From contig NZ_MSLT01000006.1 of the NCBI RefSeq assembly GCF_002149925.1, positions 248,001-312,000 on the forward strand: a DNA stretch of 64,000 bases, given 5' to 3'. Shown one piece after another: positions 27,081 to 35,692 of this stretch (position 1 is its first letter; every line of letters starts with the position of its first letter). This DNA comes from Thioflexithrix psekupsensis (GTDB taxonomy: Bacteria > Pseudomonadota > Gammaproteobacteria > Beggiatoales > Beggiatoaceae). Position numbers and translations under genes: made by a program. Under the pieces are notes generated by a model that searched no databases, was not told where the DNA came from, and saw nothing but the letters and a program-made list of their open reading frames with translations.

Positions 27081-28244
27081 ATGAGTCGCGTCCCTTTGTT
27101 TTTAAAAATAATCGTAGGCTTATTTTTTTCGGCAGTCCTCGCCTTTTGTGTGCAGGCGAAGCAGGAGTGTTTCTCCACCTCTCCCAATTTGAAAAATGGG
27201 CAAAAATGGCGAGTGGCTTATGTACAAGGTGGGCCTTACATTCATTACCGCACCAATTTAATTAGTTTATTAGAAGCCTTACGCGATTTAAATTGGGTTG
27301 AACCTTTTCAATTACCCGAAGCCAAAAGTAACGATGACACAGAAGAGTTATGGCAATGGTTAAGTAAAAATATTCGCAGTAATTATATAGAATTTGTCGC
27401 AGATGCGTATTGGTGTGGTCAATGGCCGAAGCAAGAAGAAGAAAAAGCAGCTTTTAAAGAAAAAGTATTGTCCCGTTTGCGAACCTCTTCAGATATTGAT
27501 TTGGTATTGGCATTTGGCACGTTAGGCGGGCAGATTATGGCCGAGAAAGTTCACCGTATCCCTACCTTAGTCATGTCCATTGCCGATGCGGTGGCGGCGG
27601 GTGTGGTGGAAAGTGCCAGTGATTCGGGTTTTGATTATATTCATGCTCGCGTTGATTCCACTCGATTTGAGAGACAACTGGAATTGTTCCATCGCATTGT
27701 ACAATTTGATGTCTTGGGCATTGTCTACGAAGATTCTGATATTGGCCGCAGTTATGCGGGCGTAACGCGCATCCAAAATATGGCCAAAAAATTAGGCTTC
27801 CATTTGACAGAATGCAAAGCACCATCGGATAAGACTGTGGTGGTGCAAAAAACCATTGAATGTTACCAATATTTAGCTCCCATTGTGGATGCGGTTTATT
27901 TAACTTACGATGTGAATATAAAAGAAGCCCATTTACCAGATATAATTGCGCCTTTATTGGCTTATAAACGCCCTTCTTTTTCTCAATCGGGGCCGCGTGA
28001 GGTCAAATATGGCGCACTCATGGGTATGACGGATGTCAGTTACAAAGAAGTGGGCTTTTTTCATGCCAGCACAATGGCAAAAATCTTTAACGGTGCTAAA
28101 CCCCGTCAATTAAATCAGGAATTTCCTAATCCTTATCGTTTAGCGATTAATGTGGAAACGGAGCGACAGATAGGTTTTCAATTTCCTGATTCAATTTTAA
28201 TGATGGTGGATGAAGTTTATACGGATATTAGAACTGTTCCTTAA
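27081..28244 (+). CDS. ABC-type substrate-binding protein (PF04392-like)
   Basis: About 387 residues from MSRVPLFLKIIVG, behind AGGAG at 27071-27075; ATG 27078 is an alternative. Signal peptide ~1-27 (ending VQA). The mature part follows the ABC_sub_bind layout, a two-lobed periplasmic fold: WRVAYVQGGPYIHYRTNL at the start, DIDLVLAFGTLGGQIM, VLGIVYEDSDIGRSYAGV, and a final lobe with RPSFSQSGPREVKYGALMGM. It has no permease or ATPase partner here, so it may feed a sensory or orphan system. Its stop codon overlaps that of cysG. Confidence 0.8.
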   Translation: MSRVPLFLKIIVGLFFSAVLAFCVQAKQECFSTSPNLKNGQKWRVAYVQGGPYIHYRTNLISLLEALRDLNWVEPFQLPEAKSNDDTEELWQWLSKNIRSNYIEFVADAYWCGQWPKQEEEKAAFKEKVLSRLRTSSDIDLVLAFGTLGGQIMAEKVHRIPTLVMSIADAVAAGVVESASDSGFDYIHARVDSTRFERQLELFHRIVQFDVLGIVYEDSDIGRSYAGVTRIQNMAKKLGFHLTECKAPSDKTVVVQKTIECYQYLAPIVDAVYLTYDVNIKEAHLPDIIAPLLAYKRPSFSQSGPREVKYGALMGMTDVSYKEVGFFHASTMAKIFNGAKPRQLNQEFPNPYRLAINVETERQIGFQFPDSILMMVDEVYTDIRTVP

Positions 28245-29653
28245 TGTTCACTTACTCCCGGTGGTGGCGTGAACCAAGACAATTGTTGTTGTAATGTCAC
28301 CACCGTGCCGACGATAATTAAACTTTGCAAATGAATATCGGCTTGATGCACTAAATCGGGTAAAGTTTGCAACGTGCCGACAATCGTTTTTTGTTCCGAT
28401 GTCGTGGCTTTTTGCACCAAAGCCGCAGGATAATTCGCCGGTAAACCATGTGCGATCATTTGCCGACAAAATTCGTTTAATGCCCGCAAACCCATATAGA
28501 CCACAACGGTTTGATTCAATTGCGTCAACATTGACCAATTCAAATCCAATGAGCCGTCTTTCAAATGTCCCGTGACAAAAACACAGGCTTGCGCATGATC
28601 TCGGTGAGTTAAAGGAATCCCCGCATAAGCCGACGCACCCAAAGCCGCTGTAATGCCCGGCACCACTTGAAAAGGCACGCCTGCGGCCATTAAGGTTTCA
28701 ATTTCCTCTCCCCCGCGTCCGAACACGAACGGATCGCCGCCTTTTAAACGCAACACTTTTTTACCTTGTAAGGCTAATTTGGCTAATAACTCATTAATTT
28801 CTTCTTGGGGTAAGGTGTGATCATTGGGTTTTTTACCGACATAAACCCGTTCTGCTTCGCGTCGCACCAAATTTAGCACCGCCGGCGACACCAAACGATC
28901 ATAAACCACCACATCCGCTTGCTGCATTAAACGCAACGCCCGAAAAGTCAACAAATCCGGATCGCCAGGCCCCCCACCCACTAAATACACCTCACCTCGC
29001 GGCAATGGCGCATCATTCGCATCGACCTGCGCCAAATACTGCGTTAAAGCGGCTTGAGCGCGTTCCTGTTGTCCTGACAACACCAATTCGGCAATTGGCC
29101 CTTGCAGCACCGATTCCCAAAAATCACGGCGTTCTGTGGTGTTTTGAAAACGTTGTTTTAAGGGTTCGCGGAATGCCGCCATTAATGCGGCCAATTGACC
29201 GTAGGCCGCAGGAATTAAACTTTCTAAACGCGCCCGCAGTAAGCGCGCCAGTACGGGAGCCGCGCCGCCGGTAGAAATCGCCACTTGTAATGGTTCCCGC
29301 GACAACATTGACGGCACAATAAAATCGCATGATTCCGGTGAATCCACTACATTAACCAGAATTTGGTGTGCTTTTGCTGCATTAGACACCTGTTGATTAA
29401 TCGCGTTATCATTAGTCGCTGCGATCACCAGACGGCATCCCGATAAATCAGTTTCGACAAAAGTACCACAACGATAACTGATTCGTCCTTCATCCACCCA
29501 AGATTGCAAAAGTGAACTGATCTGCGGTGCCACCACATGAATGCGCGCATCGGCTTGCAACAGCAGGTCAATTTTGCGCGTCGCCGTATTTCCTCCACCC
29601 ACAACCAAGCAGGGATGATCTTTAACCGTTAAAAAAATAGGGAAAAATGCCAT
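28241..29653 (-). CDS. cysG: Siroheme synthase (fused CysG)
   Basis: 470 residues, the length of the trifunctional enzyme. The N-terminal half (~1-200) is precorrin-2 dehydrogenase / ferrochelatase, with an NAD-binding LVVGGGNTATRKIDLLL. The C-terminal half (~215-460) is uroporphyrinogen-III C-methyltransferase (VYLVGGGPGDPDLLTFRALR, VVYDRLVSPAVL, LRLKGGDPFVFGRGGEE). It makes siroheme for sulfite and nitrite reductases (including reverse Dsr enzymes), fitting the sulfur-oxidation theme of the next genes. It is convergent with the upstream gene, sharing stop-codon bases. Confidence 0.97.
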   Translation of the reverse strand: MAFFPIFLTVKDHPCLVVGGGNTATRKIDLLLQADARIHVVAPQISSLLQSWVDEGRISYRCGTFVETDLSGCRLVIAATNDNAINQQVSNAAKAHQILVNVVDSPESCDFIVPSMLSREPLQVAISTGGAAPVLARLLRARLESLIPAAYGQLAALMAAFREPLKQRFQNTTERRDFWESVLQGPIAELVLSGQQERAQAALTQYLAQVDANDAPLPRGEVYLVGGGPGDPDLLTFRALRLMQQADVVVYDRLVSPAVLNLVRREAERVYVGKKPNDHTLPQEEINELLAKLALQGKKVLRLKGGDPFVFGRGGEEIETLMAAGVPFQVVPGITAALGASAYAGIPLTHRDHAQACVFVTGHLKDGSLDLNWSMLTQLNQTVVVYMGLRALNEFCRQMIAHGLPANYPAALVQKATTSEQKTIVGTLQTLPDLVHQADIHLQSLIIVGTVVTLQQQLSWFTPPPGVSEH

Positions 29654-29714
29654 AACATCTCGTCTCCAGTTTAAATCTTTTTGATTATTTTTGTGCGTTG
29701 CATCATAGACTTAC

Positions 29715-29743
29715 TTGCAATCAAGGACGGATTAGTATATAAG
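29715..29743 (+). promoter_or_regulatory. Candidate promoter of tusA-dsrE2
   Basis: TTGCAA (29715-29720), 17-base spacer, TATAAG (29738-29743). Good match to sigma-70 at normal spacing, ~120 bases upstream of tusA. Confidence 0.5.
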
Positions 29744-29862
29744 AATAAACTTTAATACTAAAGCACTTTCCATGAGGATGTCTGCGCAACAAAGCGATGG
29801 CTAAAACTGTGCCTGGCATCATTATTCTTTCTTCACCATTGATCAACTAAAGGAGCTTTTTC

Positions 29863-30093
29863 ATGGCTGACTTCGATAAAGAACTGGACGCAAGCGGTTT
29901 AAACTGTCCTCTGCCGATTTTAAAGGCAAAAAAAGAACTCAATGCCCTCAGCAGCGGTCAAAAACTGCGCATCGTGGCCACTGATCCGGGTTCGGTGAAA
30001 GATTTCGACGCATTCGCCAAACAAACCGGCAACAAACTGTTGTCCTCTGGCGAAGAAGGCGGCAAATACGTTTTCTTAATTGAGAAGGCCTAA
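29863..30093 (+). CDS. tusA: Sulfurtransferase TusA
   Basis: 76 residues, full length for TusA. The sulfur-carrying Cys lies in the CPxP motif of DASGLNCPLPILKAKKEL; the rest (GQKLRIVATDPGSVKDFDAF) is typical. It passes persulfide sulfur between proteins in the cytoplasm, for tRNA modification or, in sulfur oxidisers, toward Dsr/Hdr systems. AAGGAG precedes the ATG. It lies 49 bases before dsrE2; this pairing is characteristic of sulfur-oxidising bacteria. Confidence 0.95.
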   Translation: MADFDKELDASGLNCPLPILKAKKELNALSSGQKLRIVATDPGSVKDFDAFAKQTGNKLLSSGEEGGKYVFLIEKA

Positions 30094-30142
30094 TTCTCAT
30101 CTACCGAATCCACCTCAGACACTTCACTCAGGAGTCAAGGGC

Positions 30143-30613
30143 ATGTCCGACACAAAAAAAATGGCCATTATCGCCACCAAAGGCACGCTAGATTGGGCTT
30201 ATCCGCCTTTTATTTTGGCTTCGACGGCGGCGGCGTTGGGTTATGACACCCAAATCTTTTTCACTTTTTACGGGCTGCAATTGTTGCGTAAAGAGTTGAA
30301 ATTGCAAGTTTCTCCGTTGGGCAACCCTGCGATGCCGATGCCGATGCCTGTGCCTGTTCTGGTGCAAGCCCTGCCGTTTATGCAAAGCGTCATGACCAGC
30401 ATGATGAAAAGCAAAATGAAGCAGAAAGGAGTCGCCAGCGTAGAAGAATTGCGCGATCTGTGTTTGGAAGCCGAAGTCAAAATGATCGCCTGCCAAATGA
30501 CCGTTGACCTGTTTGAATTCGATACCAAAGAATTTATTTCAGGAGTCGAATACGGTGGCGCGGCCAGTTTCTTTGAATTTGCTGGCCAAGCGGACATTAC
30601 GCTGTACATTTAG
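30143..30613 (+). CDS. dsrE2: DsrE2-type (DsrE/DsrF/DsrH-like) sulfur-trafficking protein
   Basis: About 156 residues from ATG 30143 (MSDTKKMAIIATKGTLDWAY), behind a GGAGTCAAGG; an open frame 21 codons longer has no family match. The DsrE-like alpha/beta fold is seen, with a Met/Pro-rich central insertion (AMPMPMPVPVLVQALPF) that may touch the membrane, and a Cys in KMIACQMTVDLFEF that is the likely sulfur acceptor. It works with TusA (and often rhodanese) to channel sulfane sulfur. No rhodanese gene is adjacent here. Confidence 0.88.
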   Translation: MSDTKKMAIIATKGTLDWAYPPFILASTAAALGYDTQIFFTFYGLQLLRKELKLQVSPLGNPAMPMPMPVPVLVQALPFMQSVMTSMMKSKMKQKGVASVEELRDLCLEAEVKMIACQMTVDLFEFDTKEFISGVEYGGAASFFEFAGQADITLYI

Positions 30614-30669
30614 TATTGCGATAGATTTGGGTGTGACAGAGAAATGGCTTATTTCTCTGTTTACCCCAG

Positions 30670-30828
30670 TTACAACAGATCAAAAAACAACACCCGCAAA
30701 CAAAATAATAGGGCAATACAACCGAATAATAAATGTCCCCATTCGGGCTGTCCTTCCGCGTCTCGGTACGTCAACCCATGCCACGCCACGCCCGCCGTCA
30801 CCAGCACAAAGACAACATCCCACAACAT
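30670..30828 (-). CDS. 52-residue hypothetical membrane protein
   Basis: ATG 30828 follows a strong AAAGGAGAAGGAGAA on the minus strand; stop TAA at 30672-30670. The product has two hydrophobic segments (~3-17 WDVVFVLVTAGVAW; ~33-52 LLFGCIALLFCLRVLFF) separated by a charged loop (TYRDAEGQPEW). The size, ribosome-binding site and clear amphipathic layout argue for a real gene. It is convergent with dsrE2. Function unknown. Confidence 0.55.
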   Translation of the reverse strand: MLWDVVFVLVTAGVAWHGLTYRDAEGQPEWGHLLFGCIALLFCLRVLFFDLL

Positions 30829-31000
30829 TTCTCCTTCTCCTTTGTTTTAATTTAGGTTGTGAATACGTTTTAAACCACTTATTCTAGGCCGTCTTTACCA
30901 CTTAATGATTCACTTGGTGTGTTTTTACCGTAGAAATTATAGAGATCATCCCCACAGTGTAAAATTATTTTATTGACTTTGATGAGGAGAGATTTATCCC

Positions 31001-31870
31001 ATGACTATCCGTCTTGTAATAACAGGATTATTTTACTTATTATTGTCATCAAACAGCATGGCAGAAACTCAGGAAATAACCGTTTGCACGGGCAGTAAAG
31101 AAGGGGCTTATTATCCCGCCGTAGAACACATCCGACAACACGCTGAACCAGAATTAATCGTAACGGCTTTGGAAACAAAAGGTTCTGTCGATAATTTAAA
31201 GGGATTAGAGGATCAGATTTGTCAGGCTGCAATTATCCAAGCTGATGCTTACTTTTTAGCGCAGACACAAATGATAGAATTATCAGTGGAACGCACAGCA
31301 GAATTATATGATGAATATGTGCATTTAATTTGTAATCGTCAAGCGGGAATTGACCAGATTAATGATCTCAAAGAAAACTCCCAAAATAACACGTTATTAA
31401 TTGGTACAAAAGGCAGTGGTGCGGCCTTGACTTGGGAAGCGTTTGTGGCATTGGACAGTGATTATGGACGCATTCCCACATTACCGTTTGGTGGGGAGCG
31501 AGCATTAACGCAATTAATCGAAGGTCAAAACTCACAATGTATGCTGATTATTAGCGGTTTACGTTCCAAAATGATGCGAGAAATTGATCAGCACGGTGAT
31601 ATATTGAAATTAGTACATGTCAGTAATTCTAATTTTAAAGATAAAAAGGACGGACGTGGGGATTCTATTTACCGTTTTCAAAAAATCCCATCAGGGACTT
31701 ATGAGCAATTGCAACGTCGTTTTTTTGGGGGAATTGAAACAATCATTGTTTCAGCCGTATTAGTGACAAATCGCCATTGGATTGATCAGAATCCACTGGC
31801 TTACCAACAATTTGCTAAAGCTGTGTTGGCGGCGCGGCCATATATTTTAGAAATGATGGCGACATTTTGA
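31001..31870 (+). CDS. TAXI-family TRAP-type solute-binding protein
   Basis: 289 residues; GAGGAG precedes ATG 31001. Signal peptide ~1-21 (ending SMA). The mature part begins ITVCTGSKEGAYYPAVEHI, the signature region of TAXI-type binding proteins, with a later GTKGSGAALTWEAF. Such proteins deliver small acids (glutamate, 2-oxoglutarate and the like) to TRAP permeases. No permease lies nearby, so it is an orphan. Cys pairs may stabilise it in the periplasm. Confidence 0.82.
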   Translation: MTIRLVITGLFYLLLSSNSMAETQEITVCTGSKEGAYYPAVEHIRQHAEPELIVTALETKGSVDNLKGLEDQICQAAIIQADAYFLAQTQMIELSVERTAELYDEYVHLICNRQAGIDQINDLKENSQNNTLLIGTKGSGAALTWEAFVALDSDYGRIPTLPFGGERALTQLIEGQNSQCMLIISGLRSKMMREIDQHGDILKLVHVSNSNFKDKKDGRGDSIYRFQKIPSGTYEQLQRRFFGGIETIIVSAVLVTNRHWIDQNPLAYQQFAKAVLAARPYILEMMATF

Positions 31871-31901
31871 TTTTTTTTATTGTTTTATTCAGGGAGATTA
31901 A

Positions 31902-32288
31902 ATGATGAGTTACCAAACACCGATTCCAACAGAAATTCGTTTACATCAAAAATCCAGAAAAATGGATATTGCTTTTGAAGATGGTTTGTCCTGTGAATTG
32001 ACTTGTGAATTTTTACGGGTATTTTCTCCTTCAGCCGAAGTGCGCGGGCATTCAGCAGATCAAGCGGTGTTGCAATTTGGTAAAGCGGACGTGAATATTG
32101 AGAAAGTCGATCCTGTGGGAACTTATGCCATTTGTTTGCATTTTGATGATGGACATAACACGGGAATTTATTCATGGGATTGGCTGTATCATTTGTGTAA
32201 AAATCGGGATCAATTATGGTCAGAGTATTTGTCTGAATTAGAAGCCGCAGGTAAAAAACGTTTCCCTACTGAAAACGCCGTACAGTAA
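31902..32288 (+). CDS. DUF971 (GBBH-like N-terminal domain) protein
   Basis: 128 residues. PTEIRLHQKSRKMDIAFEDG, then CEFLRVFSPSAEVRGH and GTYAICLHFDDGHNTGIYSWDWLYHL, which match the DUF971 family. Members are often found beside ubiE, as here (15 bases upstream), and some are linked to Fe-S assembly or carrier proteins. GGGAG precedes the start; ATG 31905 is equally plausible. No catalytic domain is attached. Confidence 0.9.
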   Translation: MMSYQTPIPTEIRLHQKSRKMDIAFEDGLSCELTCEFLRVFSPSAEVRGHSADQAVLQFGKADVNIEKVDPVGTYAICLHFDDGHNTGIYSWDWLYHLCKNRDQLWSEYLSELEAAGKKRFPTENAVQ

Positions 32289-32303
32289 TTGGGTGATTCA
32301 AAT

Positions 32304-33050
32304 ATGAATGATCAAGAATCCACCACTCATTTTGGTTTTTCTCAAATTCCGCGTTCGGAGAAAGTGCGCCGCGTGGGACAAGTATTTAGTTCAGTGGCAC
32401 AACGTTACGATGTGATGAATGATTTAATGTCATTCGGTTTGCATCGTTTATGGAAACGTTTTGCTGTAGAATTAGCCCATATTCGGCCGGGACAATCCGT
32501 ATTAGATTTGGCTGGAGGCACGGGAGATTTAACCCGTCTAATAACCCCGCTTATTGGGGAAAAAGGGCGCGTGGTATTAGGCGATATTAATGGTGCTATG
32601 TTAGAAGTTGGGCGTGAGCGTTTATTAAACGAAGGCATTGTGGTGGATGTGATTCAATTAAATGCCGAAAATTTACCCTTTGCCAATAACAGTTTTGATT
32701 TAATTACCATCGCTTTTGGCTTGCGCAATGTGACTGATAAAGAAGCGGCTTTAGCATCGATGTATCGGGTATTAAAACCTGGTGGACGCTTAATTATCTT
32801 AGAATTTTCTCAAGTCTATTTGCCGCCATTAAAACCCATTTACGATCTTTATTCTTTCCGCATTTTACCGCTGATGGGTAAATTAGTGGCAAAAGATGAA
32901 GACAGTTATCGTTATTTAGCCGAATCGATTCGGATGCACCCCGATCAAGAGACGTTAAAAAACATGTTAATTGACGTGGGATTTGAACGGTGCGATTATC
33001 ATAATGTAGATGGCGGAATTGTCGCGGTGCATCGTGGTTTTAAATTGTGA
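32304..33050 (+). CDS. ubiE: Ubiquinone/menaquinone C-methyltransferase
   Basis: 248 residues from ATG 32304 ([12 protein letters not shown]); a TTG five codons earlier is less likely. SAM-binding motif [15 protein letters not shown], then [13 protein letters not shown] and [12 protein letters not shown], all typical of UbiE. It methylates the C-2 position of the quinone ring in ubiquinone synthesis, on the inner membrane. It follows DUF971, with msrA downstream; ubiJ and ubiB are not adjacent. Confidence 0.97.
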   Translation: MNDQESTTHFGFSQIPRSEKVRRVGQVFSSVAQRYDVMNDLMSFGLHRLWKRFAVELAHIRPGQSVLDLAGGTGDLTRLITPLIGEKGRVVLGDINGAMLEVGRERLLNEGIVVDVIQLNAENLPFANNSFDLITIAFGLRNVTDKEAALASMYRVLKPGGRLIILEFSQVYLPPLKPIYDLYSFRILPLMGKLVAKDEDSYRYLAESIRMHPDQETLKNMLIDVGFERCDYHNVDGGIVAVHRGFKL

Positions 33051-33100
33051 TTGAACGAAAATTAAACAGGGATTTTAACGGGATTTAAGGAGCGAATATC

Positions 33101-33580
33101 ATGAGCGAATATGCCACCGTTGCCGCTGGTTGTTTTTGGGGCGTGGAAGCCCTTTTTCGCCCATTATCAGGCGTAATCAATACCGCCGTGGGTTACACGG
33201 GCGGCCACACGGAAAACCCCAGTTATGAGCAAGTATGCAGCGACACCACCGGCCATGCTGAAGCCGTATTAATCGAATTTGATCCCAGTCAAATCAGCTA
33301 TGAAGCCTTATTGCGCGTTTTCTGGGACAATCACGATCCCACCACCCTAAATCGCCAAGGCCCCGATAGAGGCAGTCAATACCGTTCTGCGGTTTTTTAC
33401 CATTCAGAACAACAAGCCCATATTGCGCAACAATTAAAAGCCGAATTAGCCCCTCATTACCAGCAACCCATTGTCACTGAAATTGTGCCAGCCAGTCGCT
33501 TTTATTACGCTGAAGATTATCATCAACAATACTTTGCCAAACGAGGTATTGTTGCCCATTGTCACGCTAAATTAAAATAA
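33101..33580 (+). CDS. msrA: Peptide methionine-S-sulfoxide reductase A
   Basis: 159 residues, short single-domain MsrA. Catalytic Cys in AAGCFWGVE, YTGGHTENPSYEQVC and DHDPTT-type segment FWDNHDPTTLNRQGPDRGSQ. It reduces methionine-S-sulfoxide using thioredoxin. A resolving Cys may be the one in VAHCHAKLK near the end. AAGGAG precedes the ATG. Confidence 0.96.
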   Translation: MSEYATVAAGCFWGVEALFRPLSGVINTAVGYTGGHTENPSYEQVCSDTTGHAEAVLIEFDPSQISYEALLRVFWDNHDPTTLNRQGPDRGSQYRSAVFYHSEQQAHIAQQLKAELAPHYQQPIVTEIVPASRFYYAEDYHQQYFAKRGIVAHCHAKLK

Positions 33581-33636
33581 AAAATTACCGCATTACATGC
33601 GACCATCATTCACACTTTTACACACTAGGATTGACA

Positions 33637-34416
33637 ATGCCACACGAATTGGCTTATCAACATTATGGCGATTCAGGAGAGCCGCTGATTATTCTACATG
33701 GTTTATTTGGTTCTGCTAAAAACTGGCATTCCATTGCGCGCCAATTAGAATCTCAATTTAATATTTGGGCATTAGATTTACGCAATCATGGGGCATCGCC
33801 TTGGGATGTCACGATGAATTATCCCGAATTAGCGGATGATTTGCGTTATTTTATCGAACAACATCAATTAGCACCCGCGAATTTATTAGGGCATAGTATG
33901 GGCGGAAAAACGGCCATGACCTTAGCTCTTGCTTTACCGACACTGGTTAAACGTTTAATTGTGGTGGATATTGCGCCTGTTAATTATAACCACAGTTTTA
34001 TCGATTATGTGCAAGCCATGCAACATATTGATTTGTCTGGGTTAAATCGCCGCAGCGAAGTGGATCAGCGACTCAGTGAAACCATACAAGACACCAGCAT
34101 TAGAATGTTTTTATTACAAAATTTGGTGTTCAATACGGATCATTATGATTGGCGTATTAATCTTTCGGCATTAGCGGCTAATATGCACTATTTAACGGCT
34201 TTTCCTCAAATTGATTCTGATATTCAATTTAAAGGAGAAACGGTTTTTTTACGCGGGGAGAAATCAGACTATATTTTGCCTGTGCATGAAGAAACGATTT
34301 GCCATTATTTCCCCAATGCGCGTATTGAAACCATTGCCAATGCGGGGCATTGGATTCACGCCGATCAACCGCAGTCTCTTCTGGCACAATTACAAAAAAT
34401 TTTGGGAACAGAATAA
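33637..34416 (+). CDS. ybfF: YbfF-like alpha/beta hydrolase (esterase)
   Basis: 259 residues from ATG 33637 (a TTG two codons earlier is the other option). Oxyanion motif ILHGLFGSAKNWHS, nucleophile Ser in LLGHSMGGKTAM, and the catalytic His in IANAGHWIHADQP match YbfF, a cytoplasmic acyl-CoA/carboxyl esterase. It is the last core gene before the accessory ATPase/DUF4435 pair. Confidence 0.92.
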   Translation: MPHELAYQHYGDSGEPLIILHGLFGSAKNWHSIARQLESQFNIWALDLRNHGASPWDVTMNYPELADDLRYFIEQHQLAPANLLGHSMGGKTAMTLALALPTLVKRLIVVDIAPVNYNHSFIDYVQAMQHIDLSGLNRRSEVDQRLSETIQDTSIRMFLLQNLVFNTDHYDWRINLSALAANMHYLTAFPQIDSDIQFKGETVFLRGEKSDYILPVHEETICHYFPNARIETIANAGHWIHADQPQSLLAQLQKILGTE

Positions 34417-34439
34417 GAAAAATAAAATGAGGAGTCGTG

Positions 34440-34478
34440 ATCTGAATCAGTATTTTTTCAAGAAATGTTGATTCAGAT
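34440..34478. promoter_or_regulatory. 10-bp perfect inverted repeat before the defence pair
   Basis: ATCTGAATCA (34440-34449) and TGATTCAGAT (34469-34478), loop 19 bases. It sits 30-68 bases upstream of the ATPase start, in the right place for an operator or an mRNA hairpin. The GAATCA core also resembles the arms of the MITE-like repeats, so it could instead be a remnant of one. Confidence 0.4.
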
Positions 34479-34507
34479 TTTCTTTAGCAAGTATCAGCGA
34501 GGATAAC

Positions 34508-35692
34508 ATGTCGCATATTATAAAATTTAGCATCAAAGAGTTAGCAGGGCGTAAAAAAGAATATACTCGAATTCTTAATGAAGATATTAATATCTTTTTC
34601 GGGCTGAATGGCAGTGGTAAAACTTCGTTATTAAAAATTTTACATGCTGCAATGAGCATGGATAGAGATATTTTACGCAATGTGCCTTTTAAGCAAGCAA
34701 ACATTGAACTTTCGTCGAAAAAAACGGAAGAAACTTTTATTTTTGAGATTAAAAAAAATCTAACTCATATTGCAAAAGAACGGCTTGATTTACCTGAAAT
34801 TTTGTTTCAAGAAAATATTCCTGAAGAAATAAAAGCGGAGTTAGAAATCCTATCTCAACATCACCATAAACAGGAAAAAATAAGTGTAGAGGTCAATTCT
34901 AAGGAACCCTTTAGAGGATTGCGTCACACTTATTTACCCGTTTCTCGTCCTTACCCCACTAAACGTCCAGAACGTTTGCCGCTTTCTGAAGGGCAATTAG
35001 ACTTGCTTTTTGCCAAGAATTTGCAGGATTTATGGAGACGTTATTCAACAGAAATGTTAAGCCATATTCGTAAGATACAAGAAGATGGATTGGCAAATAT
35101 TTTAAAAACAGTTTTATCTGCCGAAGAATCTAATCACCTTAATGAGGTGATGACAGAAAAATCAATTTCTGAAGAAATGGCTTATGAACAAATGCGTAAT
35201 TTCTTGAATCGACAAAATACTAATATTGATATATTAGGAACTCGTGATAATTTTATACAACGTTATGCTAAAGATACTCGTTTGCAAAAAGTAGTGAGCG
35301 ATATTAATGCGGTAGAAAAGGAAATTGAACATACTTTATTACCACGCCAACATTTGCAGCGGCTAATTCAAAAAATGTTCAGCCATAAGCACATTGAATT
35401 TACAGACAGTGATATTTTAGTAAAAACAGAAGATGATAGGGCATTAGGCTTACATTTACTGTCATCGGGTGAACGTCAATTAATGCTAATTTTTCTGGAA
35501 ACATTTCTTGCAGGAGAAAGCATTATTCTCATTGACGAACCAGAAATGTCAATGCACATTGATTGGCAATTAGAATTGGTTAATGCTATGCGTCAGCTTA
35601 ATCCTAAAGCACAATTAATTCTAGCCACTCATTCTCCAGAAATTATGGCAGAAGTTTCTGATGATAAGATATTTAGATTAAACAATGAATAG
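34508..35692 (+). CDS. AAA (ABC-like) ATPase, probable AriA-type defence protein
   Basis: 394 residues. Walker A GLNGSGKTS at 32-40 (K38), a long central coiled/helical insertion (~70-300), a signature-like LLSSGERQLMLI, Walker B ESIILIDEPEMSMH and a switch His in ILATHSPEI. This is the AAA_15/OLD-like architecture shared by anti-phage ATPases. Its stop overlaps the start of a DUF4435 gene by eight bases, the gene pairing of PARIS systems (AriA-AriB). In PARIS the ATPase holds the nuclease partner inactive until triggered by a phage anti-restriction protein. Low GC and isolation between core genes fit a mobile defence island. Confidence 0.75.
   Translation: MSHIIKFSIKELAGRKKEYTRILNEDINIFFGLNGSGKTSLLKILHAAMSMDRDILRNVPFKQANIELSSKKTEETFIFEIKKNLTHIAKERLDLPEILFQENIPEEIKAELEILSQHHHKQEKISVEVNSKEPFRGLRHTYLPVSRPYPTKRPERLPLSEGQLDLLFAKNLQDLWRRYSTEMLSHIRKIQEDGLANILKTVLSAEESNHLNEVMTEKSISEEMAYEQMRNFLNRQNTNIDILGTRDNFIQRYAKDTRLQKVVSDINAVEKEIEHTLLPRQHLQRLIQKMFSHKHIEFTDSDILVKTEDDRALGLHLLSSGERQLMLIFLETFLAGESIILIDEPEMSMHIDWQLELVNAMRQLNPKAQLILATHSPEIMAEVSDDKIFRLNNE

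Noticed and set aside
30504-30887. Plus-strand 127-residue frame after dsrE2
   Set aside because: It overlaps dsrE2, lacks a start signal and looks like a shadow of the minus-strand 52-residue gene.
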